This document shows, piece after piece, positions 7,243-13,966 of a DNA stretch of 14,827 bases (its first letter is position 1; each line of letters begins with the position of its first letter). A model generated the notes under the pieces. That model ran no database searches. It worked only from the letters and a program-made list of their open reading frames with translations, and had not been told where the DNA came from. Made by a program: the position numbers and the translations under genes. The DNA is from Phototrophicales bacterium (GTDB taxonomy: Bacteria; Chloroflexota; Anaerolineae; Aggregatilineales; Phototrophicaceae): positions 1-14,827 of the forward strand of contig PGTJ01000030.1 in assembly GCA_002794515.1 (NCBI GenBank). The letters are read 5' to 3'.

Positions 7243-8058
7243 ATGTCATCTAGCAATATTATCAAGCAAATTGAACGGATCCCAATTTTGCCCAATAGCC
7301 TCGCATTATGGGGATTGGGACAGATGGGTTTTGTGATTAAGGGACCCGATGCCATTTTGTACATCGACCCATGCCTCAGTTATACACTCCAGTCACGGGC
7401 ATTCCCACCGCCAATACTGCCCGACATGATCACCCATGCCGATTATGTGCTATGTAGCCATGAGCATATCGACCATTTTGATAATCAGACCTTAGCGCCG
7501 ATGTTGTCTGCCAGCCCACAAGCGAAGCTGGTGACAACACGTTGGTGCTTGCCACAAATAGATGAAATCGGCTTGTCGCATGACCGCCTCATTTTTCCCA
7601 CCGCATTCGAGCCGATGACCTTGCCCAATACCACCTGCACCATCACCGCCCTGCCTTCTGCCCATTATGAATTAGACCACGACCCACAAAAAGGGTATCG
7701 CTGGTTGGGATTCACATTGGCATGGAATGGTATCATCATTTATTTTGCCGGTGATACGATTATATATGAAGGCTATATGGAGATGCTCAGACAGCAACCC
7801 CGCGCCAATATCGCCATTTTGCCCGTCAATGGGCGTGATTACTTCCGTGAATTGCGCGTCAGGGGCAATTTGCATCCGAACGAAGCATCTGGATTGGCAC
7901 GCGAATTCAATTGGGATGTGGTGCTGATTGGTCATAATGATTTGTTGCCGGGCAACACCATCCCAATGGGGGCAATCGCCCAAGCATTTGCTGATGAGTG
8001 TCCACAACAAGCCTATAAAATACTTCAGGCGGGCGAATTGATGTATTATATTCGCTAA
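7243..8058 (+). CDS. UlaG-like metallo-beta-lactamase-fold hydrolase, possible sugar lactonase
   Basis: The 271-residue protein of the metal-dependent MBL superfamily resembles the UlaG (L-ascorbate 6-phosphate lactonase) branch. The dinuclear metal site is visible: HEHIDH (73-78, the HxHxDH motif), His141 in PSAHYE, Asp171 in FAGDT, and His231 in LIGHND. The N-terminal half has strands ALWGLGQMGFVI and AILYIDPC, typical of this group. It starts 2 bp after the kinase stop with AAGAAGG upstream, so it is translationally linked to the kinase gene. Because the neighbours handle gluconate and 6-phosphogluconate, opening of gluconolactone or a related lactone to feed the kinase is a reasonable inference. 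The sequence alone shows a metal hydrolase; many UlaG-like proteins have other or unknown substrates. Confidence 0.8.
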   Translation: MSSSNIIKQIERIPILPNSLALWGLGQMGFVIKGPDAILYIDPCLSYTLQSRAFPPPILPDMITHADYVLCSHEHIDHFDNQTLAPMLSASPQAKLVTTRWCLPQIDEIGLSHDRLIFPTAFEPMTLPNTTCTITALPSAHYELDHDPQKGYRWLGFTLAWNGIIIYFAGDTIIYEGYMEMLRQQPRANIAILPVNGRDYFRELRVRGNLHPNEASGLAREFNWDVVLIGHNDLLPGNTIPMGAIAQAFADECPQQAYKILQAGELMYYIR

Positions 8059-8070
8059 AAAGGATTAATC

Positions 8071-8610
8071 ATGATTTTGGATGTCATTTTTACAGCTTCG
8101 ATGATCTTTATTTTACGGGTGGTGAATTATGCCATCGGCACAGTACGGATGATTGCCATCACACGCAACATGAGATTTTTGGCGGCATTGCTGGCGGCGA
8201 TAGAAGCGCTGGTGTTTGCTGTGGTGATTGCGGGTGTGGTCAAAGATTTGAATAATATCATCAACCTAATTGCCTATTGCTTAGGGGCGGCAGTCGGCAG
8301 TTGGGTGGGGATGGTCATCGAAGCGCGGATGGTGCGTGGATACATGATCGCCAATGTGTTTGCTAATGGTGATGGTGAAACACTCGCCACACAATTGCGC
8401 GAAGCGGGTTTCGGTGTGACCACCACCCAAAGTTTGGGACGTGATGGTGTTGTCACCACTTTACGCAGTGTGTTAGATAAACGCGACATGAAGCGATTTA
8501 CAGCATTGGTCAATGAACTCAAGCCGAATGCCTTTATGGTCGCCGAAGAAGCCCGTTCGGTGCAACGCGGTTGGATGGGGTTAGGCAAAGGTGGACGGGC
8601 GATAGGATGA
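8071..8610 (+). CDS. UPF0316 membrane protein (DUF5698 + DUF2179)
   Basis: The product has 179 residues, the usual size for UPF0316. The first 85 residues hold three hydrophobic helices with the family pattern ILRVVNYAIGTVRMIAITRN (14-33), an alpha-helical stretch with Glu45, and AYCLGAAVGSWVGMVIEAR (68-86). Residues about 90-160 form the soluble DUF2179-like domain (VFANGDGETLATQLREAGFG, then VVTTLRSV and residues up to the VAEEAR segment), a fold thought to act in ligand or regulatory binding. It starts 12 bp after the MBL gene with AAGGA ahead and is probably the last gene of the rightward sugar operon. The function of the family is not established. The C-terminus ends in a short Gly-rich basic tail. 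A membrane-linked sensor or transporter-associated role is only a guess. Confidence 0.85.
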   Translation: MILDVIFTASMIFILRVVNYAIGTVRMIAITRNMRFLAALLAAIEALVFAVVIAGVVKDLNNIINLIAYCLGAAVGSWVGMVIEARMVRGYMIANVFANGDGETLATQLREAGFGVTTTQSLGRDGVVTTLRSVLDKRDMKRFTALVNELKPNAFMVAEEARSVQRGWMGLGKGGRAIG

Positions 8611-8759
8611 TTGTCGCAAATTAGATATAAATCGTGTACACTAGCGGTTAATTTCGTGTGATAAGACTATGGCAGGGGATAAAACGATATGTGCAATCGC
8701 TTTTATGCCTATTCAATTTGCCATAATCAGGATATCTGACGCTGATGAAGGAGTATGGA
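8611..8759. other. 149-bp intergenic region ahead of the pyruvate dehydrogenase operon
   Basis: This A/T-rich leader separates the sugar operon from the dehydrogenase operon and should hold the latter's promoter. Candidate -10 elements are seen (TATAAA at 8626-8631, TACACT at 8637-8642, CATAAT at 8722-8727), but none has a convincing -35 at proper spacing, so no promoter is assigned. GTGTACAC (8634-8641) is a perfect 8-bp palindrome that could be a small operator. No terminator hairpin for the upstream operon was found, so readthrough is possible. Confidence 0.4.
8748..8753 (+). promoter_or_regulatory. Ribosome-binding site that fixes the E1alpha start
   Basis: AAGGAG lies 6 bases before the ATG at 8760. 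It falls inside the alternative upstream start (ATG at 8745), which has no such site of its own. The downstream ATG is therefore taken as the true start. Confidence 0.75.
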
Positions 8760-9743
8760 ATGGCAAAAGGTATCAGCAAGGAGCAGTTACTCAATTGGTA
8801 TCACCAGATGGTTCTCATCCGAGAATTTGAAGACCGTTGCGACCATCTGTATTTTGTCGATAAAAAGATAACGGGCGTATATTTGCACTTGTATAGCGGG
8901 CATGAAGCAACAGGTGTGGGCGCACTTGCCACTTTAGGACCGCAAGACCATGTGATTACGGCATATCGTGACCACGGCATCGCCATTGCACGCGGTGTAG
9001 ACCCCAAACCACTCATGGCGGAGATGATGGGCAAGCGCACAGGTGTGAGCGGTGGCAAGGGTGGCTCGATGCACCTCGCCTCACGGGAGCATAATTTTTG
9101 GGGTGGCTATGCCATCGTTGGCGGTCATCTGCCCCTGGCGACAGGCATCGCGCTCGAAGCGCAGTATAACGAAACAGGCGCGGTGGTCATTTCGTTCATC
9201 GGCGATGGCGCGACCAATAACGGGTATTTTCACGAAGCGGTTAATATGGCAGGGGCATGGAAATTGCCCGTGGTATGGATTATCGAAAACAACTTCGTGG
9301 CGATGGGTACACGAGTCGAAGATTCAACCGCCCAAACCGAATTGCATAAACGGGCGATCGCCTATGGCATCAAAGATATGGGGCGCATCAATGGTCAGGA
9401 TGTGATCGAAGTGTACGAGACGGTCAAAGAGGCAGTCGAATATGCCCGCACCAATGGGTCGGTATTGATTGAATCGCTCACCTATCGGTATAAGGGACAT
9501 GGTGTATCGGATAAAACCTATTCAGAACGCTTCGCAGATGAATTGCGCGACTATCAAGAAAATCGTGACCCCATCACCTTGCTGGCGAATCGGTTGAAGA
9601 AAGAGTATAAGAATATCGAGCCAGAACTAGAAAAAATCCGCGCCGAAGCGGTGAAAATTGTCGATGAATCGGTCGAATTTGCGCTAAATAGCCCAGACCC
9701 TACTTACGAAGATTTGATTGCCCATATTTACGTTGAGGAGTAA
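8760..9743 (+). CDS. pdhA: Pyruvate dehydrogenase E1 component, alpha subunit
   Basis: With the beta subunit it forms the thiamine-diphosphate-dependent alpha2beta2 E1, which decarboxylates pyruvate and transfers the acetyl group to E2 lipoate. The product has 327 residues, within the usual range. Visible features are SGHEATGVGA (46-55), YRDHG (69-73), the GGKGGSMH segment (98-105), the ThDP/Mg motif from GDGATNNG (148-155) to ENN (176-178), AMGT (181-184), and YRYKGHGVSD (242-251), the equivalent of the conserved loop near the active site. That last loop resembles pyruvate and branched-chain E1alpha more than acetoin dehydrogenase, but a related 2-oxoacid or acetoin substrate cannot be excluded. 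It is the first gene of a three-gene operon, 6 bp before the beta-subunit gene. Confidence 0.92.
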   Translation: MAKGISKEQLLNWYHQMVLIREFEDRCDHLYFVDKKITGVYLHLYSGHEATGVGALATLGPQDHVITAYRDHGIAIARGVDPKPLMAEMMGKRTGVSGGKGGSMHLASREHNFWGGYAIVGGHLPLATGIALEAQYNETGAVVISFIGDGATNNGYFHEAVNMAGAWKLPVVWIIENNFVAMGTRVEDSTAQTELHKRAIAYGIKDMGRINGQDVIEVYETVKEAVEYARTNGSVLIESLTYRYKGHGVSDKTYSERFADELRDYQENRDPITLLANRLKKEYKNIEPELEKIRAEAVKIVDESVEFALNSPDPTYEDLIAHIYVEE

Positions 9744-9749
9744 TGACAC

Positions 9750-10730
9750 ATGGCGGTAAAAAATATCCCGATGCGCGAAGCCTTGCGCCAAGCCTTATAC
9801 GAAGAGATGCTCCGCGATGAGCGCGTATTCATCATGGGTCAAGAGGTCGGTGAATGGCAAGGGACACATCGCGTGACGATGGGTTTATTGAACGAATTTG
9901 GCAAAAAGCGCGTGCGCGATACACCGATTAGCGAAATGGCAATCGCAGGGGCGGCGGTCGGCGCGGCGATGGCGGGTTTGCGTCCTGTGGCAGAGCTGAT
10001 GACCATCAACTTCGCCTTCTTATCATTAGATGCCATCATCAATCATGCCGCAAAAATTCATTATATGTTCAATGGGCAATTCAAAGTGCCAGTGGTCTTC
10101 CGTGCCGCATCTGGTTGGGGCAATCAAGCCACCGCCACCCACTCGCACACCCCAGAACCGATTTTCGCCCATTTTCCGGGCTTGTATGTCGGCACACCAT
10201 CCACCCCTGCCGATGCCAAGGGCATGTTAAAAACTGCCATCCGTAGCGATAACCCTGTGTTATTCACCGAGAGCATCGCCTTATATCCCAAACCCGGTCC
10301 TGTGCCTGATGATGTCGACCTGCTCGTGCCGATTGGCAAGGCAGATATTAAACGCGAAGGCAAACATGTGACCATCGCCACCTATGCGCGGGGTGTGGAA
10401 TGGTCACTCGCCGCGGCAAAAGAATTAGAAAAAGAGGGAATTGAGTGTGAAGTGGTGGATATGCGTTGGTTGCGCCCGCTCGACACCGCCACCCTATTCG
10501 AGAGCTTCAAAAAGACCAATCGCTGTGTCGTGGTCGAAGAATCACTCCCGATGTATAGTTTTGGGAGCGAAATCGCCGCCCAATTGCAAGAGAATATGTT
10601 CGATTATATGGATGCCCCCATCAAACGGGTTCATGCGATGGATGTGCCATTGCCATTTGCCCGTGAAATCGAATTGATGGCGCTTCCGAATGCCCAAAAG
10701 GTCATAAATGCCGTGAAGGAGATTATATAA
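9750..10730 (+). CDS. pdhB: Pyruvate dehydrogenase E1 component, beta subunit
   Basis: The 326-residue transketolase-like beta subunit completes the E1 active site. It starts with the typical MREALRQALYEEM segment (7-19). It carries GQEVGEWQGT near 31-40, DTPISEMAIAGAAVGAAMAG with the conserved Glu that activates ThDP, AKIHYMFNGQ, the ATATHSHTPEPIFAHFPGL region, and PSTPADAKGMLKTAIR. The C-terminal half is the transketolase C-type domain with VVDMRWLRPLD and CVVVEESLP, which anchors E1 to the E2 binding domain. GAGGAG at the end of the E1alpha gene serves as ribosome-binding site. The stop lies 1 bp before the E2 start, so translation is likely coupled. All core motifs look intact. Confidence 0.93.
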   Translation: MAVKNIPMREALRQALYEEMLRDERVFIMGQEVGEWQGTHRVTMGLLNEFGKKRVRDTPISEMAIAGAAVGAAMAGLRPVAELMTINFAFLSLDAIINHAAKIHYMFNGQFKVPVVFRAASGWGNQATATHSHTPEPIFAHFPGLYVGTPSTPADAKGMLKTAIRSDNPVLFTESIALYPKPGPVPDDVDLLVPIGKADIKREGKHVTIATYARGVEWSLAAAKELEKEGIECEVVDMRWLRPLDTATLFESFKKTNRCVVVEESLPMYSFGSEIAAQLQENMFDYMDAPIKRVHAMDVPLPFAREIELMALPNAQKVINAVKEII

Positions 10731-10731
10731 C

Positions 10732-11973
10732 ATGTCCGAAGCGATTAAACTGACAACCGATGGAACACTGCTCAATTGGCTCAAATCTGTCGGGGATACC
10801 GTCAAAGCGGGCGAGGTTATCGCTGAATTTGATGCCGATAAAGCCACGGTCGAGGTCGAATCGAGCGCCGATGGGGTGATCCTCGAATTGAAGGCAGAAG
10901 TCGGTGATGAACTCAAAGAGGGCGCGATTATCGCCATTGTCGGTGCGGCAGGCGAGGCATCGGCATCTGCGCCAACATCATCGGCGCAAACCAATGGGAG
11001 CGCCACACCACAACCCAAACCTGCCCCGCAACCTGTGGCGACATCATCCACCACCCCCGAAGGGCGGGTGAAAGCATCGCCATTGGCGCGCAATATCGCC
11101 GCCGAAAAAGGCATAGACCTGACAACCATCGCTGGGACGGGTCCGGGCGGGCGCATCGTCAAAGCCGATGTGGAGAATTATCAACCATCCACCACACCAC
11201 AACCGACCAGCCCCCCCCTTGCATCAGCCCAACCGACCGTGAACATCGGCGGGCGCAATACTTATGGTGCTATCCCCACCGAAGATGTGGAAGTGATTGA
11301 TGTAAGCCGTATGCGTCGTGCCATTGCCGATAACACCATCCTCAGCAAACAAATGACCCCGCATTTTTATGTCACGGTGTCGGTGGATGTCGCGCCATTG
11401 CTCAAATTGCGGAGTCAACTGAATGCCAATTTAGAAGGCGATGCCAAAATCAGCGTCAATGACTTGATTGTCAAAGCAACTGCGCTGGCACTGCGTAAAT
11501 TCCCCAACCTGAATAGTCATTATTATGGCGATAAAATTGTGCGTCACCAGCGCATCAATATCGGCATTGCTGTGGCGTTGCCCAATAATGGCTTGTTGAA
11601 TGTGGTGGCAAAAGATGCCGATAAAATGTCGCTCAGCGCGATGGCTGTGGCGAATAAAGCCATGTTCGAGCGGGCGCGTGAGGGCAAGATCAAACCCGAT
11701 GATATTAAAGGTGCGACTTTCACCGTCAGCAATCTGGGACCGTATCAGGTCGATAGCTTTGCGGCGATTATCAGCCCACCCGAAGCGGGTATCTTGGCGG
11801 TGAGTTCCGCCAAAAAAGTGCCGATTGTGCTGGATGACGGGACGATCGGTGTGGGTGAACGCATGAACCTCACCCTGAGCGTTGACCACCGCGTCAGCGA
11901 TGGTGCAGAAGGGGCGCAATTCATGGTGGAATTGCGGGCGCTCATCGAAAATCCGATGCGCTTATTGGTATGA
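10732..11973 (+). CDS. pdhC: Dihydrolipoamide acetyltransferase, E2 component of pyruvate dehydrogenase
   Basis: This 413-residue E2 forms the core of the complex and moves acetyl groups from E1 to CoA. Domains in order: one lipoyl domain (1-72) with the lipoyl lysine Lys37 in DADKATVE; an Ala/Pro/Thr/Gln linker (about 75-104); a peripheral subunit-binding domain (about 107-147) with VKASPLARNIAAEKGIDL and GTGPGGRIVKADV; a second Pro/Thr-rich linker; and the catalytic domain (about 182-413), starting at SRMRRAIA and ending with DHRVSDG, in which His386 and Asp390 are catalytic. The start has AAGGAG upstream, and an in-frame stop precedes it, so no longer N-terminus is possible. Compared with usual E2 proteins, about six residues between the first strand and the TDGTLLNWLK segment appear missing. 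It is the last gene before a strong terminator; no lpd (E3) follows. Confidence 0.93.
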   Translation: MSEAIKLTTDGTLLNWLKSVGDTVKAGEVIAEFDADKATVEVESSADGVILELKAEVGDELKEGAIIAIVGAAGEASASAPTSSAQTNGSATPQPKPAPQPVATSSTTPEGRVKASPLARNIAAEKGIDLTTIAGTGPGGRIVKADVENYQPSTTPQPTSPPLASAQPTVNIGGRNTYGAIPTEDVEVIDVSRMRRAIADNTILSKQMTPHFYVTVSVDVAPLLKLRSQLNANLEGDAKISVNDLIVKATALALRKFPNLNSHYYGDKIVRHQRINIGIAVALPNNGLLNVVAKDADKMSLSAMAVANKAMFERAREGKIKPDDIKGATFTVSNLGPYQVDSFAAIISPPEAGILAVSSAKKVPIVLDDGTIGVGERMNLTLSVDHRVSDGAEGAQFMVELRALIENPMRLLV

Positions 11974-12009
11974 TGAACAAAGACGGGCAACATGCCCGTT
12001 TTTTGTTCA
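11974..12009 (+). terminator. Rho-independent terminator of the pyruvate dehydrogenase operon
   Basis: ACGGGC (11983-11988) pairs with GCCCGT (11994-11999) across a 5-nt loop and is followed by a T run (12000-12004). An outer stem pairs TGAACAAA (11974-11981) with TTTGTTCA (12002-12009), so the whole element is a long, nearly perfect inverted repeat immediately after the E2 stop codon. It should end the operon and insulate the TIR gene. Confidence 0.85.
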
Positions 12010-12081
12010 GGACGACAAACACTCGACAAATCTTCACACTTCATCGGGATATTCTATGGTATGATTAGGGTTAGTAATTGG

Positions 12082-12110
12082 TTGACAATCGGGATGTATA
12101 TCAATACTAT
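12082..12110 (+). promoter_or_regulatory. Promoter of the TIR gene
   Basis: A perfect -35 TTGACA (12082-12087) is followed after exactly 17 bp by TACTAT (12105-12110, four of six matches to TATAAT). The start point would be near 12117, about 19 nt before the ATG at 12136. Starts further upstream in the same frame (11992, 12061, 12094, 12109) lie at or before this promoter and would not be on the transcript. Confidence 0.65.
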
Positions 12111-12135
12111 GACGAATCGTACACACAACCCTAAC

Positions 12136-12687
12136 ATGAAACCCAACATCAATGTCGATGAGATGATTTCACGCTTTAATTCGCCAGAACAAAAACGCAT
12201 CGCCCTCCGCAAAGCGTTGCAATCGCGTCCTGATGATACCTACCTGCGTAAGGGTGTAGCACAACTCACCAGCACCCAACACATCCGCCGTTCTGCTATG
12301 CAAGGGGTGTTCATCAGTTATACCCGCGCCGATGAAATCTTTGCATTTAATCTGCGCGAAGCATTACATGGGCAACACATTTATGCGTGGCTCGATATGA
12401 TGGATGTCGATGAAGATGATGAATGGCACACCGCCGTGCGGAATGCCATGCGCCGTTGTGGGTTGATGTTGGCGGTTATGTCGCCGAATGCGCTCAAAGA
12501 CCCGATTGTCCATGCAGAACGCGAATATTTTGCCGACCAAGGCAAATTGGTCTTGCCCGTCATCCATAAACGGTGCGATATGAGCGCCACGCGCTACTGG
12601 CTGATGCCAATTGATTTTAGCCACGACTTCGATTTGGGCATCTATACGCTATCGTTGCTCCTGCGTGATAAATACATCAAGCGGTAG
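12136..12687 (+). CDS. Stand-alone TIR-domain protein
   Basis: The product has 183 residues from the ATG at 12136, chosen because a near-consensus promoter lies just upstream; the open frame extends back to 11992 but would begin inside a terminator. There is no strong ribosome-binding site. Residues 1-54 are polar and probably helical. The TIR domain (about 56-165) shows the first strand and box 1 GVFISYTRAD (57-66), then HIYAWLDMMDVDEDD (81-95) as the next strand and BB loop, LMLAVMSPNAL (110-120), and VHAEREY (125-131), where Glu128 aligns with the catalytic glutamate of NAD-cleaving TIR domains. It ends with VLPVIHK and WLMPIDFS. Bacterial TIR proteins act as NADases or signal-nucleotide synthases in anti-phage defence, or as host-directed factors. 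Which applies here is not decided, but adjacency to a restriction-modification pair favours defence. Confidence 0.82.
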   Translation: MKPNINVDEMISRFNSPEQKRIALRKALQSRPDDTYLRKGVAQLTSTQHIRRSAMQGVFISYTRADEIFAFNLREALHGQHIYAWLDMMDVDEDDEWHTAVRNAMRRCGLMLAVMSPNALKDPIVHAEREYFADQGKLVLPVIHKRCDMSATRYWLMPIDFSHDFDLGIYTLSLLLRDKYIKR

Positions 12688-12706
12688 GAATGTAAAAATC
12701 GCCTGT

Positions 12707-12727
12707 CCATCGGCTCAAAGCCGATGG
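12707..12727. other. Perfect 9-bp hairpin after the TIR gene
   Basis: CCATCGGCT (12707-12715) and AGCCGATGG (12719-12727) form a perfect stem with a CAA loop, 20 bp after the TIR stop codon. No T run follows, so it is not a classical terminator by itself. It could stabilise the transcript's 3' end, be part of the terminator system with the next hairpin, or belong to a dispersed repeat. Confidence 0.6.
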
Positions 12728-12741
12728 CTCATATTCGGCAA

Positions 12742-12764
12742 AGCCCACTGAAGGGGCTATTTTT
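12742..12764 (+). terminator. Probable intrinsic terminator of the TIR gene
   Basis: AGCCC (12742-12746) pairs with GGGCT (12754-12758) across a short loop, followed by ATTTTTG. The stem is only 5 bp, so it is moderate in strength, but its position 55 bp past the TIR stop, right after another hairpin, fits a terminator. Confidence 0.5.
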
Positions 12765-12781
12765 GTCAAATTTTGAGGGAT

Positions 12782-12801
12782 ATGCCTCTTTTCAGGGGCA
12801 T
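12782..12801 (-). terminator. Hairpin between convergent genes, possible terminator for the restriction gene
   Basis: ATGCCTCT (12782-12789) pairs with AGGGGCAT (12794-12801) with one T-G wobble and a 4-nt loop. TTTTAACG follows on the plus strand; on the minus strand the stem is followed by ATCCCTCAAAATTTG, without a clean T run. It lies about 70 bp downstream of the minus-strand endonuclease stop. Assignment as a terminator for either direction is tentative. Confidence 0.3.
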
Positions 12802-12868
12802 TTTAACGCCCTCGGAAAGTACGCTTTATGTGTTTAGCCAGATCATCGGGAGACTGATATAATTATAA

Positions 12869-13966
12869 TTATTCATTGAGCAATTTGAACCACTGTTGAA
12901 TATGTAACATTTTAATTGAACCAGAAGCGAATTCATCCTGCAAAACGGCAGAATAGCGAGATAAAAATTCACCAATATCTGGAATTAACCTCAAATAATA
13001 TTTGAGTGTTGGTATCACGCCATTGATGATGATTTCACATCCATGCTCAGATAAAATTCTTTGACATAATGCCTCTATATCATCAATTTGATAAGTATTT
13101 GGTGTTTTTGTTGTCAAAATATAATAGCGAGTAATCGGGTATGCCCGAATTTTCTCATAAGCAATTTGAACCATTCCAACATCTATCAATTTGCCATGTT
13201 TAATTTCTAATGCCTCAAAAAAACGCCCTTGCACATCTAAAATTTCGATGTCTCCAATACTTTTCGATTTTATATCGGCTGTGGTTTGCTTTTTGAGAGA
13301 TACAAGTTGTTTATCTGTATAACGAGGCAATTTCATCAATACCTGATAAACAGCATATAAAGCCAATACAGGCAAGCGCGATGCACCACTAGTTTTATAG
13401 GGATAATTAAAATGTGCTTCAAGCATAGTCAAAACATGATTAACGGTAAATTGTAATTTCTGAGGCAATATGATAGTAACTGTTTGAGATTGTAATTGTT
13501 TTAAGCCCAATAATATCGCTCTCAAATAATCATGAGGATTTTTAAATTGGACTTGGATATCATGCAAAATGGCTAAAAATGCCTCTTTTACCACAGAATT
13601 CCTAATTCTTCCCGTAAAATCCTTCGTAAATGGATGAGGTTGTTCAATAGAACGTGTCAACCAACCCGATTCCGCCATAGCAAAGCGTGGAAAATAATCT
13701 CGCATAAATGGGGTAATAAATTCGGTATCATAACCTCGGGCAGAATATCCACCTTCAAATTCTATTTTATGATAACGAATATCTTGTTCTGGGGTCTCGA
13801 CTTTTTTGGTAAGCGATGTGATGAGTGCTGTTAAGACGGCTTTATGAGACTCGGCATTTTCTAAAACAATTTGAACATATTTCTTTTGTTCATCAGACAA
13901 ATTATAGTTGGTTGATATCTCAACCTCATCATAAAGCATTTTCAAAAGGTGATACCCGTTGCTCAT
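12869..13966 (-). CDS. Probable type II restriction endonuclease, PD-(D/E)XK-like
   Basis: The product has 365 residues. Its ATG (13966-13964) overlaps the stop of the preceding methyltransferase by 4 bp (ATGA), so the two are translated together. A candidate PD-(D/E)XK nuclease core is seen: GDIEILD (238-244), with Asp239 or Asp244 as metal ligand, followed by EALEIKHG (251-258) with Glu254-x-Lys256, then an amphipathic helix and the strand RYYILTT (280-286). The N-terminal half carries a distinctive block, GYSARGYDTEFITPF (73-87) and ESGWLTRSIEQ (99-109), which may be the DNA-recognition part. Overlap with a methyltransferase and the metal-site pattern make it the cognate endonuclease; the recognition site cannot be predicted. 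The gene is strikingly AT-rich (28-42% GC in sampled lines, against 53-57% in the dehydrogenase operon), suggesting acquisition from elsewhere. An AT-rich 14-bp palindrome (12859-12872) overlaps its stop codon. Confidence 0.72.
   Translation of the reverse strand: MSNGYHLLKMLYDEVEISTNYNLSDEQKKYVQIVLENAESHKAVLTALITSLTKKVETPEQDIRYHKIEFEGGYSARGYDTEFITPFMRDYFPRFAMAESGWLTRSIEQPHPFTKDFTGRIRNSVVKEAFLAILHDIQVQFKNPHDYLRAILLGLKQLQSQTVTIILPQKLQFTVNHVLTMLEAHFNYPYKTSGASRLPVLALYAVYQVLMKLPRYTDKQLVSLKKQTTADIKSKSIGDIEILDVQGRFFEALEIKHGKLIDVGMVQIAYEKIRAYPITRYYILTTKTPNTYQIDDIEALCQRILSEHGCEIIINGVIPTLKYYLRLIPDIGEFLSRYSAVLQDEFASGSIKMLHIQQWFKLLNE

Noticed and set aside
8626..8642. Promoter for the pyruvate dehydrogenase operon at TATAAA or TACACT
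   Set aside because: The nearest -35-like TTGTCG (8611-8616) is at 9 or 20 bp, outside workable spacing.
10542..11162. 206-codon open frame on the minus strand across the E1beta/E2 junction
   Set aside because: It is a shadow of the E2 linker and lipoyl coding sequence: low-complexity Ala/Ser/Val product, no ribosome-binding site, and the opposite strand is clearly coding.
11431..11919. 162-codon minus-strand frame opposite the E2 catalytic domain
   Set aside because: It is rich in His, Arg and Gln without domain character and lies fully opposite a conserved catalytic domain.
11992..12135. Upstream starts for the TIR gene
   Set aside because: The first lies inside the dehydrogenase terminator and the others precede or overlap the predicted promoter. 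The extra residues do not resemble a domain.
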